Below are positions 15,451-22,935 of a DNA stretch of 35,463 bases, piece after piece. This DNA comes from CAWEZN01 sp964498015 (lineage in GTDB: Bacteria > Zixibacteria > MSB-5A5 > GN15 > PGXB01), in assembly GCA_964498015.1 (NCBI GenBank), contig CAZCFT010000015.1, positions 1 through 35,463 on the forward strand. The letters run 5' to 3'. The position numbers and the translations under genes were made by a program. Below the pieces are notes generated by a model that did not search any database, was not told the DNA's origin, and saw only the letters and a list, made by a program, of their open reading frames with translations. Each line of letters starts with the position of its first letter. Position 1 is the first letter of the stretch.

Positions 15451-16812
15451 ATGATTAGAAAAGCGGACAAAATCCTTGAACCATGGAAACAAAAATACGG
15501 GGGCAAGCTAATTCTTGAAGTTGATAGTCTGCCGGATTATTCAAGAGACGCTTCTGAGATAAGAGTAAGCCCGGCCGCCATCTTTTTTGCCGAAAATGAA
15601 GCCGATGTCATATCAATAATCAATGATTGTCGAGAGGCCAGAATCCCGATTGTTTTCCGCGGCGCCGGCACGGGATATACAGGCGGGGCGGTACCGGCAG
15701 CTGACGGCCTTCTTCTTTCGTTTCAGCGTCTGAAGAAGCTTGAAATTCATCCTTCCAAGAAGCTTGCCTATTGTGGACCGGGGGTCATAACAATCGACCT
15801 GATGAGGAAGGCTGAGGAATTTGGCCTATTCTACCCACCCGATCCGGCCAGCTATGACGAATCGTGTTTGGGGGGAAATGTCGCAGAGTGCGCGGGAGGT
15901 CTGCATTGCAAGAAATATGGAGTAACCAAAGACTATGTTATTGGCCTTCGAGGAATCACTATTGATGGGGAGATCATAAAGACCGGAGTCTACTCTGACG
16001 GAGAAATTTTCGACCTATCCGGGGCGCTAATCGGTTCGGAAGGATTACTTTTTGCGATCACCGAAATTGCCTGCCGACTGATCGATTTACCTGACAAAGG
16101 GACTACTATCTTGGCGGCATTTGATAGACCCGAAAGCGCCGCGAGGACTGTGGCCGAGATTACCCGGCAAGGAATTGTACCATCGGTCATGGAATATATG
16201 GATGAAGATTCCGTTTCCTGCTCCAATGACTATGAAAAAGCGTTAGATATTGAAAATGCGGCGGCCATACTTCTTTTCGAAACTATGGGAGATAATGCCA
16301 AAGAGCAGGCGATGATGATCGGTCAGATATGCCAAGCTTTTCAGGCCGTTTATCTGAAAAGCGAAAATGATCCGGAAATTTGCGAAAAATTATGGAAGAT
16401 TCGAAGGAATCTTTCTAAAGCTGTTAAAGCTTCGGCTGAACAGAAAATTTCCGAAGATGTTTGCGTCCCCCCCTCGAAGCTTCCCGATTTGGTGAGATTC
16501 GTTGCGCGGCTTAATGAAGAATATCCTATCAGGATAAACTCTTATGGTCATGCTGGAGACGGGAATCTTCATGTCAACTTTCTGGTATCTCAGAACGATG
16601 AGAATTACGTTAATTTGATCTCTAAAGGAACGCAGAGACTATTTGAAAAGACACTTGAATTGGGAGGTACTCTTACGGGAGAGCATGGGATCGGCTTGAC
16701 AAAAAAAGATTACCTGCATCTTGAGTTCGACCCGCAGACTTTGGCGGCCATGAAAGATATAAAAGCAGTTTTTGACCCGGAGAATTTGTTAAATCCGGGG
16801 AAGATGTTTTAG
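15451..16812 (+). CDS. FAD-linked oxidase, GlcD/D-lactate dehydrogenase type
   Basis: Flavoprotein of 453 residues of the FAD_binding_4 plus FAD-oxidase_C family, which oxidises 2-hydroxy acids such as glycolate or D-lactate. The FAD-binding segment is FRGAGTGYTGGAVPAADGLL, followed by FYPPDPASYDESCLGGNVAECAGG. The C-terminal domain has YGHAGDGNLHVNF, whose histidine is a cofactor or metal ligand in the family, and GGTLTGEHGIGLTKKDYL, ending in DPENLLNPGKMF. It is a stand-alone GlcD form: no GlcE or GlcF gene adjoins it. The GlcD-GlcF fusion is at 25335-28022. GAGGAG lies just before the ATG. The substrate cannot be fixed from sequence by eye. Confidence 0.88.
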   Translation: MIRKADKILEPWKQKYGGKLILEVDSLPDYSRDASEIRVSPAAIFFAENEADVISIINDCREARIPIVFRGAGTGYTGGAVPAADGLLLSFQRLKKLEIHPSKKLAYCGPGVITIDLMRKAEEFGLFYPPDPASYDESCLGGNVAECAGGLHCKKYGVTKDYVIGLRGITIDGEIIKTGVYSDGEIFDLSGALIGSEGLLFAITEIACRLIDLPDKGTTILAAFDRPESAARTVAEITRQGIVPSVMEYMDEDSVSCSNDYEKALDIENAAAILLFETMGDNAKEQAMMIGQICQAFQAVYLKSENDPEICEKLWKIRRNLSKAVKASAEQKISEDVCVPPSKLPDLVRFVARLNEEYPIRINSYGHAGDGNLHVNFLVSQNDENYVNLISKGTQRLFEKTLELGGTLTGEHGIGLTKKDYLHLEFDPQTLAAMKDIKAVFDPENLLNPGKMF

Positions 16813-16819
16813 ATTAAGT

Positions 16820-16943
16820 GTCGAAACCGCCCGTCAAAAGCCGGGTTTATCACAAGGGTTTCGGTTGGTTCATCCCCAAGTCAATCCCCTGTCGCGAATT
16901 GACTTGGGAATGCCACGCGGCCATGGGCGTTTTTCAACAAGCC
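16820..16943. repeat. Composite dispersed element (repeats C and B)
   Basis: It begins with a diverged copy of repeat C (GTCGAAACC ... GGGTTTCGG, 16820-16864). It continues with repeat B at 16867-16922, which carries 11-bp arms CCCAAGTCAAT/ATTGACTTGGG (16875-16885, 16898-16908). It ends with the same TTTTTCAACAAGCC end as the MITE-like element. It lies between the GlcD-type gene and the citrate synthase promoter. Confidence 0.7.
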
Positions 16944-16981
16944 TTATTGACAGAAAATCTTAAAAATATGCAAAATCCTGG

Positions 16982-16998
16982 ATTGTCCTGTTGACAAT
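16982..16998. promoter_or_regulatory. Operator-like palindrome over the -35 box
   Basis: ATTGTC (16982-16987) and GACAAT (16993-16998) form a perfect inverted repeat with a 5-nt spacer covering the -35 hexamer. A further half-site-like GGACAA lies at 17001-17006. The position would suit a repressor; the regulator is not known. Confidence 0.45.
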
Positions 16999-17019
16999 CG
17001 GGACAAGATAGGCTAATAT
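16991..17019 (+). promoter_or_regulatory. Strong sigma70-type promoter for citrate synthase
   Basis: A perfect TTGACA (16991-16996), 17-nt spacer and TAATAT (17014-17019). Transcription would start near 17026, giving an untranslated leader of about 80 nt that contains a CRP-like palindrome. Confidence 0.78.
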
Positions 17020-17033
17020 TCAACCTTTGAGTA

Positions 17034-17049
17034 TGTGAAACTGTTCACA
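17034..17049. promoter_or_regulatory. CRP/FNR-family-like operator in the citrate synthase leader
   Basis: TGTGA-N6-TCACA (17034-17038, 17045-17049) matches the half-sites of the Escherichia coli CRP consensus exactly. The full palindrome is TGTGAAACTGTTCACA. It lies about 8-23 nt after the predicted start of transcription, where a bound protein would repress. No CRP/FNR-family gene is in the window. Confidence 0.5.
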
Positions 17050-17107
17050 ATATAAGGTATGACTATTAAAACCAATTTCCAACTATCAGAGAACAGGAGT
17101 TAGTACT

Positions 17108-18388
17108 ATGGCTACTTTACAGAAGAGGCTGGCTGAAATAATTCCAGCTCTCCGGGATGAAATCAAGAATATCACCAAGACTCATGGTGAGATCAAGATT
17201 TCAGATGTTACAATTTCGCAGGCCTATGGCGGTATGCGCGGTGTCAAGGGAATGATATGTGACACTTCGGTAGTAAATCCGGATACCGGACTTGTGATCC
17301 GCGGAATTCCAATTCTGGAATTGACCGACAAGCTTCCGGAAGAGATTTTTTATCTTCTCCTCACCGGCGAACTGCCTGACAAAGCGGCGGTGAAGGCATT
17401 GCAGAAGGATTTTGCGGACAGGTGCAAAGTCCCCAAGTATGTATGGGACGTTCTCGAAGCGATGCCGAAAGATTCCCATCCGATGGCGATGTTCAACACG
17501 GCTATTCTGGTCATGGAACGGGATTCGGAATTCCGGAAGGAGTATAACAAGGGGATGCGCAAAGAGGATTACTGGAAGCCAATGCTTGAAGATTCTCTTA
17601 ATATGCTGGCGAAAATCCCGGTTGTGGCGGCAGGTATCTATCGGATGAGGTTTAAAAAGGGGAACAGAATTGCCCCGAAAAAGGATCTTGATTGGGGCGC
17701 CAATTATGCCCATATGCTTGGTATTAAAGATAAGAAAGGCGACTTTGCCAAATTGATTCAGCTCTATCTCACACTTCACTGCGACCACGAAGGCGGCAAT
17801 GTGAGCGCTTTTTCGTGTCATACGGTAGGCTCGGCGCTTTCGGATGCGTACTATGCTGTTTCGGCCGGTCTGAACGGTCTGGCCGGCCCACTTCACGGAC
17901 TTGCCAATCAGGAATGCCTTGGCTGGATTTTGGAGACGAAGAAAAAATTCAATGGCGTCCCCTCAGATGCGGATCTTTACAAGTTCTCGTGGGATACGCT
18001 TAATTCCGGGCACGTCATACCGGGATACGGCCACGCCGTACTGCGGATCACGGATCCTCGTTTCTCAGCTTTCCTGGAATTCGGGAAGAAATATATCCCC
18101 GAGGATGAGGTGTTCCAGCTGGTCGCCAAGGTGTTTGAAGTAGTGCCCAAAGTCCTTGCGGAGCAGGGTAAGGTGAAGGACCCGTGGCCGAATGTTGACG
18201 CCGGCTCAGGCGCTCTGCTTTACCATTATGGTTTGGAAGAATTCCCATATTATACGGTTTTATTTGCCGTATCCCGTTCAATGGGGATGCTCTCTCAGTT
18301 GATTTATAACCGCGCTATAGGTACGGCCATAACCCGTCCCAAATCAGTCAGCACCCAGTGGATAAAGAAGCAGATTCCTGCGGCATAG
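17108..18388 (+). CDS. Citrate synthase, eukaryotic (mitochondrial)-like Si type
   Basis: Condenses acetyl-CoA with oxaloacetate to citrate, the entry to the TCA cycle. The 426 residues match the mitochondrial-type family better than the usual bacterial GltA. Catalytic residues are visible: H263 in GLAGPLHGLANQE (nearly the animal sequence), H309 in VIPGYGHAVLR, and D364 in PNVDAGSGAL. The ending YYTVLFAVSRSMGMLSQLI and RPKSVST is also of animal type. Such eukaryotic-like citrate synthases are known from Geobacter. The gene is a single transcription unit with its own promoter (16991-17019), a CAGGAG ribosome site, a CRP-like palindrome in the leader, and a terminator after the stop. Reverse (citrate-cleaving) operation is conceivable but cannot be read from sequence. 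Confidence 0.95.
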   Translation: MATLQKRLAEIIPALRDEIKNITKTHGEIKISDVTISQAYGGMRGVKGMICDTSVVNPDTGLVIRGIPILELTDKLPEEIFYLLLTGELPDKAAVKALQKDFADRCKVPKYVWDVLEAMPKDSHPMAMFNTAILVMERDSEFRKEYNKGMRKEDYWKPMLEDSLNMLAKIPVVAAGIYRMRFKKGNRIAPKKDLDWGANYAHMLGIKDKKGDFAKLIQLYLTLHCDHEGGNVSAFSCHTVGSALSDAYYAVSAGLNGLAGPLHGLANQECLGWILETKKKFNGVPSDADLYKFSWDTLNSGHVIPGYGHAVLRITDPRFSAFLEFGKKYIPEDEVFQLVAKVFEVVPKVLAEQGKVKDPWPNVDAGSGALLYHYGLEEFPYYTVLFAVSRSMGMLSQLIYNRAIGTAITRPKSVSTQWIKKQIPAA

Positions 18389-18410
18389 TAATATCAGGAC
18401 AGAATTGATT

Positions 18411-18442
18411 AAAAGCGGCTCGAACAATCGGGCCGCTTTTTT
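18411..18442. terminator. Intrinsic terminator between convergent genes
   Basis: AAAAGCGGC pairs with GCCGCTTTT across a ~13-nt middle, followed by a T-run on the plus strand; the A-run on the left makes it usable from both sides. It sits between the citrate synthase stop (18388) and the histidine kinase stop (18441, opposite strand). Confidence 0.88.
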
Positions 18443-20474
18443 ATGATGGAAAGACAACTCGGAATTGAGCGCCACCGGTTGAGGGCGAGATAACTTCAAT
18501 GTCTCCCCCATGTTCATCGACAATCTGATGCACTATGGAAAGACCGAGTCCTGTCCCTTTCTCTTTGGTCGTGAAATAGGGAGTGAATATTTTCTTTTTT
18601 AATTCGTCCGGTATCCCTAAGCCGGTATCTGAGACGATGAAGACAATTTGCCCATTCTGTCGCCGCAGGTTTACCTCAACTTTTCCTCCACCCGCATAGC
18701 AGGCCTCAACCCCATTTCTGACAAGATTGATGACAAGCTGTTTTAGTCTGTCGGCGGAACCGGAGATAAGGAGATTGGGTTCCACTTTCAGGTTCAAGCT
18801 TACATTTTTCTGAGCAACATCAAGTCGGATTAATTCCAGGGTTTCGATTACCAGTTGACTAAAATTAACCCGGTCCTTTTTTTCGGAGCGCGCTTTAGTC
18901 ATCGACAGGAAGCGGGTGACGATGTCATTCAAGCGATTTGATTCGGCTCTGATCTGGCGGGTGAATGATTGGAATTCCTCGAGATTTTCTTTTGGCTCGA
19001 ATTCCGCAAGCAGTCTCTGAGCGGCGATGGAGATGGCATTGAGAGGATTTCGAATTTCGTGCGCCACGCCGGCGGCCAGGTCTCCAAGCTCGGTGAGCCG
19101 TTCCTTCCTGCGCGCATTATCCTCCAGCTCTTTGATGGCAGTATAATCATAAACAACCGCCACCGCGCCGGCTTCCCGATTGTCGGGGTCATTAAGGCGC
19201 GAGATATTAACAATCAGATTTTTGCGGCCGGAAGATAAATTAAGAATCGATTCTACATCGCCGGGAGTAGCTTGACCCAGCAGTATTTTTTCAAAAGGGA
19301 GCACATCGCGAAATGGGAACTCGGCCCATTTTTTCCGGAGCAAAGCGGTCTCCTCGATTTCGAAGATGCTAAGAAGCTGTCTGTTGGCCATTTCGATCGT
19401 GCCGTCTTTTCCCACAACCAGAATGCCGGAATTGATGCTTTCAAAAACCTTATCTGAGAGCGATTTCATCTGCTTGAAAGAACGGTCAAGATAAATCCTC
19501 TTCTGTTTTCCGGCCAGATAAAGCATGGCCAGCAGGATTACCGCAAAAATGACAACGCTCAGGACAATCATCTGAATGTCAAAACCGGCCATGATATCGT
19601 AATATTTCTCCAATGAAAGTCCAAGCCGGAACAATCCCGATTGATACTCTACAGATGAGAATGGTTTCACCAATTCCAGAATTCGACGATCATCGAATGT
19701 GTAGATGCGCGAGGATATCGTATCAGATATGAGGGCTGTCACAAGAAAGGTGTCATCTTCAATTTTGGCGACCGGTCCGACTTTGCGCGAAGAAAAGACA
19801 ATTCCCTCGTGAGTTTGAAACAGGATATATTCGATGCCGACCTCGCGGGCAATATTCTGCACGAGATATCCGATACCGATATCTTTCTTGGCTGAGGAAT
19901 AGAAAAGAGCATCAGAGACAATCGCGATTACATGATTGTTATCTTCGGCCCTTTTCAGGTAAAACATCGACATCTCTGAAGGAGAGCGTCCGGAAATAAG
20001 CTGGAAGGCATCTCGGCTCGATGAATCCTGAAGGAAGCTATCTACCTGGGGCGTGATTAGATCAATAAGCAATTCGAGATCGACGAATAATCCTCTGGCG
20101 CCCGAAACTTCAATATTCGATTGTCGATTAAATATAAAAATGGCGTCAACACCGTACTCGGAGGCCATATCGGCGAGTTGCGAAGATGTATATTTGGGGA
20201 GATTGTCAAATTCAATAAAACCGGCCAGATCTGAGAATTTCTCCTGCACTAATAGGTCGAAAAGGGAATTGGCTTTGATGGCATTATCGGATGAGAGAGT
20301 CAGGCTTTCAATAAGGGCTTCTCCCTGCTGTTTTATTAATTCCAGGCTATCACTACGGCTCTTCTGAATGCCGAGATAAGTAAGTACAAATAGCAGTATC
20401 CCCAATAAAATAAGGACAGGCAGAATGATTTTTGCCCGGCCCCCGTGTGCAGAGGAGAATGAAGATTCGGACAT
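18441..20474 (-). CDS. Membrane sensor histidine kinase with PAS domain
   Basis: Inner-membrane two-component sensor of 677 residues. Membrane segments are at about 15-35 and 301-321, bounding a ~265-residue periplasmic sensor region of no recognised type. A PAS domain follows at about 335-450, then HisKA with the phospho-acceptor H472 in GVAHEIRNPLNA. The HATPase domain is at about 570-677, with N-box N587 and the G-boxes SDTGLGIP and GTGLGLSIV. The TPYFTTKEKGTGLGL ending resembles the NtrB/AtoS/ZraS group, whose partners usually activate sigma54 promoters. It lies 44 nt after another kinase gene on the same strand, and no response regulator is in the window. The signal is unknown. Confidence 0.92.
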   Translation of the reverse strand: MSESSFSSAHGGRAKIILPVLILLGILLFVLTYLGIQKSRSDSLELIKQQGEALIESLTLSSDNAIKANSLFDLLVQEKFSDLAGFIEFDNLPKYTSSQLADMASEYGVDAIFIFNRQSNIEVSGARGLFVDLELLIDLITPQVDSFLQDSSSRDAFQLISGRSPSEMSMFYLKRAEDNNHVIAIVSDALFYSSAKKDIGIGYLVQNIAREVGIEYILFQTHEGIVFSSRKVGPVAKIEDDTFLVTALISDTISSRIYTFDDRRILELVKPFSSVEYQSGLFRLGLSLEKYYDIMAGFDIQMIVLSVVIFAVILLAMLYLAGKQKRIYLDRSFKQMKSLSDKVFESINSGILVVGKDGTIEMANRQLLSIFEIEETALLRKKWAEFPFRDVLPFEKILLGQATPGDVESILNLSSGRKNLIVNISRLNDPDNREAGAVAVVYDYTAIKELEDNARRKERLTELGDLAAGVAHEIRNPLNAISIAAQRLLAEFEPKENLEEFQSFTRQIRAESNRLNDIVTRFLSMTKARSEKKDRVNFSQLVIETLELIRLDVAQKNVSLNLKVEPNLLISGSADRLKQLVINLVRNGVEACYAGGGKVEVNLRRQNGQIVFIVSDTGLGIPDELKKKIFTPYFTTKEKGTGLGLSIVHQIVDEHGGDIEVISPSTGGAQFRVVFPS

Positions 20475-20518
20475 AAAGCTTAAGTTAGATTTTTAAGAAG
20501 GGAGGAGCAATGAATTAT

Positions 20519-22453
20519 TTAAATGTGAGCGGGCGATTTCTCGGATTCGGCAGGTTCCTGACCTGCTTCTTTACTCTCGCGAGACGCAGGAAATCTGGTA
20601 ACGAATATCGCCTTGGATTCGTCTCCAGTATGATATGAAATTTCGCCGCGATGGGTGTCAACCACATTTTTGCATGTGATCAGGCCAAGCCCATTTCCAT
20701 TTCTTCGGGTTGAGAAGCGGGTGGCAAAAAGCTTGGGAATGTCATCTTGAGATACTCCGGGGCCGCTATCGGAGACCTTAAGATAAACCTGATTAGATGA
20801 TTCCTCGAATGAAGTGGAGATGATTATCCATCTTGTACCGGTGAAACCAGCCAATGATTCGGCAGAATTATATATAAGATTGACCAGCAGAAGTTGAATC
20901 TGGCTGGCGTCGATTTCGACAAGCGGAAGATTTTCGGCCAGATTGGTGCCGATAAGGATTTCATCAAACCTGTTTTGGGGCTTAAGAAAGGCGACCAGAT
21001 TCTCTATCAATTGATTGAGATCTTCCTTTCGGAACTCGCTGTTTTCGTCGCTGAATTGAGTAAGGCCATCGGTAAACTTGGAGATTTTGCCGACAGTTTC
21101 CCTCATCACGGTTACTTTCTTCAGCGCTTTCTCCAGATCGTTCTTTTCGAGAATTATCGGGAGAAGCTCCAGATTTCCCTGAATGACGGCGAGGTAATTA
21201 TTGATCTCATGGGCGATATCGCGCGCCATCTTTCCACGGGAGGCAATTCGGTCGAGTTTCAGAATCATATTTTGATAATTCCGGCTCTCAGAAATATTTT
21301 TCACAAAATAAAGCATGGCAATGGGCTTATTGCCATCGGGTCCGAGCTCCGTATGGACAAGAAGCGCCGGGAATCGACCGCCATCCCGCCGGCGACAAAT
21401 GACCTCTTGCCCCTCGGCTGTTTCGACAGATGTTCCGGCCGATTTGCGCAATGACACCGGAATAGTGAAGAGGTTTGAGATCTTTTTCCCCAGCATGTCG
21501 GTCTGGTTATATCCGAAATCTCTTGCAGTTTGCTGGTTATAAATAATAACCTGGTCTTCAAGGTCGCTAACGATGACGGCATCGGGTGAATAATCAACCA
21601 GAGCAGTCAGAATGGATTCAGACTCAGCCAGCGCACGGTTGGATTTGAGCGTTTCCTTATTGGCAAAGGAAAGTTTTCTCTGCTTTTCGGTCAGACTATG
21701 AGACATTTTATTGAAGGCAACGGCAAGCGCACGGATATCCTTATCCCCTTCTTCCTCAACCAAATAGTCTTCCACCCCAGAAGCGGTCTTTTCGAACGCC
21801 TGAAGAAGATGCGATAGCGGCCTTTTGATTCCCTTAAAAATCAGATTTATGATAAGAAGCGAAATGAGGGCGGAGAAAAGAAATAGCAGAAATATGAATT
21901 CCGCCTGATTGTTTCTCAATGTTCCTGACAGTGTATTATGGGAAGTTACCAGAATAATATAGTCACTTTTGGTCCCTTCGGGTTTGACGTAATATTCGAG
22001 GTACTCGCCGTCGGGACTTAACACTGAAACGATAGGACCGGAGGAGGTCCGGAAGAGATCGTGATTGGGATTCCCTATCGAATTAATCACGTGGGGAGTT
22101 TCCGTAATTCCCTCCTGATGGGCCAAATGGATGAGCGAATCATTACCGGATTTTGAGTCGCGACAGATCAGGTCAACGCGAGATAAGGATATATCGGCTC
22201 GCAGACATCTCTCCGCTTCGAGAATAACCTGTGAATCGACGTAGACGCCTCCGGAATCAGACTTAATCATATTGGCGAGAATTGAGGTCGCATCCAGGAT
22301 TTTATGGCCTTGCCGGGAATAATTCTCAGAGACCGAATTCTGAGCGCTCGGATAAAACAGCACCAGCGCAAGCGCCGAAAAGATGAAAACTATCTGAATC
22401 AGAATCAGGTGGGAAATTCTGATTAAAAGACCGGGGCTTTTGATTCTTGTCAT
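20519..22453 (-). CDS. Membrane sensor histidine kinase with HAMP and PAS domains
   Basis: The start is set at ATG 22453 (MTRIKSPGLL), which has GGAGG upstream and leads straight into the first membrane helix. The frame is open to 22603, but those 50 extra codons are low-complexity and run through a structured palindrome. The 644-residue product has membrane helices at about 13-35 and 184-206 with a ~150-residue periplasmic domain between them. A HAMP linker lies at about 207-260 and a PAS domain at about 280-395. The acceptor is H415 in DIAHEINNYLAVIQG, with N529 in NLIYNSAESLAG and SDSGPGV/NGNGLGL in the ATPase domain. It is probably co-transcribed with the second kinase downstream. No cognate regulator is visible. 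Confidence 0.91.
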   Translation of the reverse strand: MTRIKSPGLLIRISHLILIQIVFIFSALALVLFYPSAQNSVSENYSRQGHKILDATSILANMIKSDSGGVYVDSQVILEAERCLRADISLSRVDLICRDSKSGNDSLIHLAHQEGITETPHVINSIGNPNHDLFRTSSGPIVSVLSPDGEYLEYYVKPEGTKSDYIILVTSHNTLSGTLRNNQAEFIFLLFLFSALISLLIINLIFKGIKRPLSHLLQAFEKTASGVEDYLVEEEGDKDIRALAVAFNKMSHSLTEKQRKLSFANKETLKSNRALAESESILTALVDYSPDAVIVSDLEDQVIIYNQQTARDFGYNQTDMLGKKISNLFTIPVSLRKSAGTSVETAEGQEVICRRRDGGRFPALLVHTELGPDGNKPIAMLYFVKNISESRNYQNMILKLDRIASRGKMARDIAHEINNYLAVIQGNLELLPIILEKNDLEKALKKVTVMRETVGKISKFTDGLTQFSDENSEFRKEDLNQLIENLVAFLKPQNRFDEILIGTNLAENLPLVEIDASQIQLLLVNLIYNSAESLAGFTGTRWIIISTSFEESSNQVYLKVSDSGPGVSQDDIPKLFATRFSTRRNGNGLGLITCKNVVDTHRGEISYHTGDESKAIFVTRFPASRESKEAGQEPAESEKSPAHI

Positions 22454-22543
22454 GTCCTCCAAACCCAAGAAAAATAAGTAATCGTATCTTATATCGGCAG
22501 GAAGTCGAGATTGAATTAGAAAAGATTTTGAGGGAATAAAAAT

Positions 22544-22613
22544 AGGGAGTGGTGGAGGGGGGATGCCCGACTCTAACGTCAGGTGGCTGGAGGACCAGCA
22601 CACACCACTCCCT
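22544..22613 (-). ncRNA. Unidentified cloverleaf-like structured element or unusual terminator
   Basis: Perfect 11-bp outer arms AGGGAGTGGTG (22544-22554) and CACCACTCCCT (22603-22613) enclose smaller hairpins. These include GCTGG/CCAGC around AGGA (22586-22599) and GAC/GTC around TCTAAC. On the minus strand the last arm is followed by CTATTTTTATT, so it could end a transcript coming from trxB or from a short RNA in the gap. It does not carry the conserved SRP, tmRNA, RNase P, 6S or tRNA motifs that I know. Confidence 0.4.
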
Positions 22614-22733
22614 AAATCTCTAACAACTCAAAGGTCGTCTTGGTTCTTCATGCGACAAATAAAAGCAATTTTTATGCCTGTCTCATGTTTTTTGGATGCA
22701 ATCATTGTCGAACATGGAACTCCCTTATTCGAC

Positions 22734-22742
22734 TTATCCACA
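22734..22742 (+). promoter_or_regulatory. DnaA-box-like 9-mer (consensus)
   Basis: TTATCCACA, the consensus Escherichia coli DnaA box. A second match of the same orientation (TTATTCACA) is 78 nt away. Confidence 0.3.
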
Positions 22743-22811
22743 ATTGATTTCGCATTTTTAAGTCATCCAAAAGTGAATGGCAAAACCCCGGCCTCTGGAA
22801 GCAGTGCATTA

Positions 22812-22820
22812 TTATTCACA
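22812..22820 (+). promoter_or_regulatory. DnaA-box-like 9-mer (TTATNCACA)
   Basis: TTATTCACA fits the relaxed DnaA consensus and lies in the same non-coding gap and orientation as the box at 22734. Binding is not demonstrated. Confidence 0.25.
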
Positions 22821-22935
22821 AAATGCGCAATCGGGCGACGGCAGACATTATGGGGTTATATCCCCCGTGTTGCCCCCATCCACTCATGCCATATTAGACT
22901 CGCGTGAGGAAACGGGTTGCAAATATAGAACGAAA

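Larger units (their letters stand above)
22454..22935. other. Long structured non-coding gap between trxB and the kinase pair
   Basis: It is 482 nt without a convincing gene on either strand. It contains the palindrome-enclosed element at 22544-22613, two DnaA-box-like 9-mers, and a nested hairpin (GGGCGAC 22833-22839 with GTTGCCC 22869-22875, enclosing GGGG/CCCC at 22852-22865). A plus-strand open frame at 22563-22907 lacks a ribosome site and protein-like composition. Confidence 0.6.

Noticed and set aside
17201..17896. 231-codon minus-strand frame opposite citrate synthase
   Set aside because: It is a shadow of a strongly conserved enzyme; no start signal and His/Arg-rich composition.
22454..22603. 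50-residue N-terminal extension of the HAMP/PAS kinase
   Set aside because: It translates through the palindromic element, is Pro/Ser-rich and lacks a ribosome site; the ATG at 22453 has one and leads into the first membrane helix.
22544..22613. 4.5S/SRP RNA or tRNA
   Set aside because: GTCAGG is present on the plus strand, but the GGAA tetraloop and AGCAGC side are missing; no anticodon or T-loop arrangement fits.
22563..22907. Plus-strand open frame of 114 codons in the trxB-kinase gap
   Set aside because: No ribosome site, no protein-like pattern, and it crosses the structured element.
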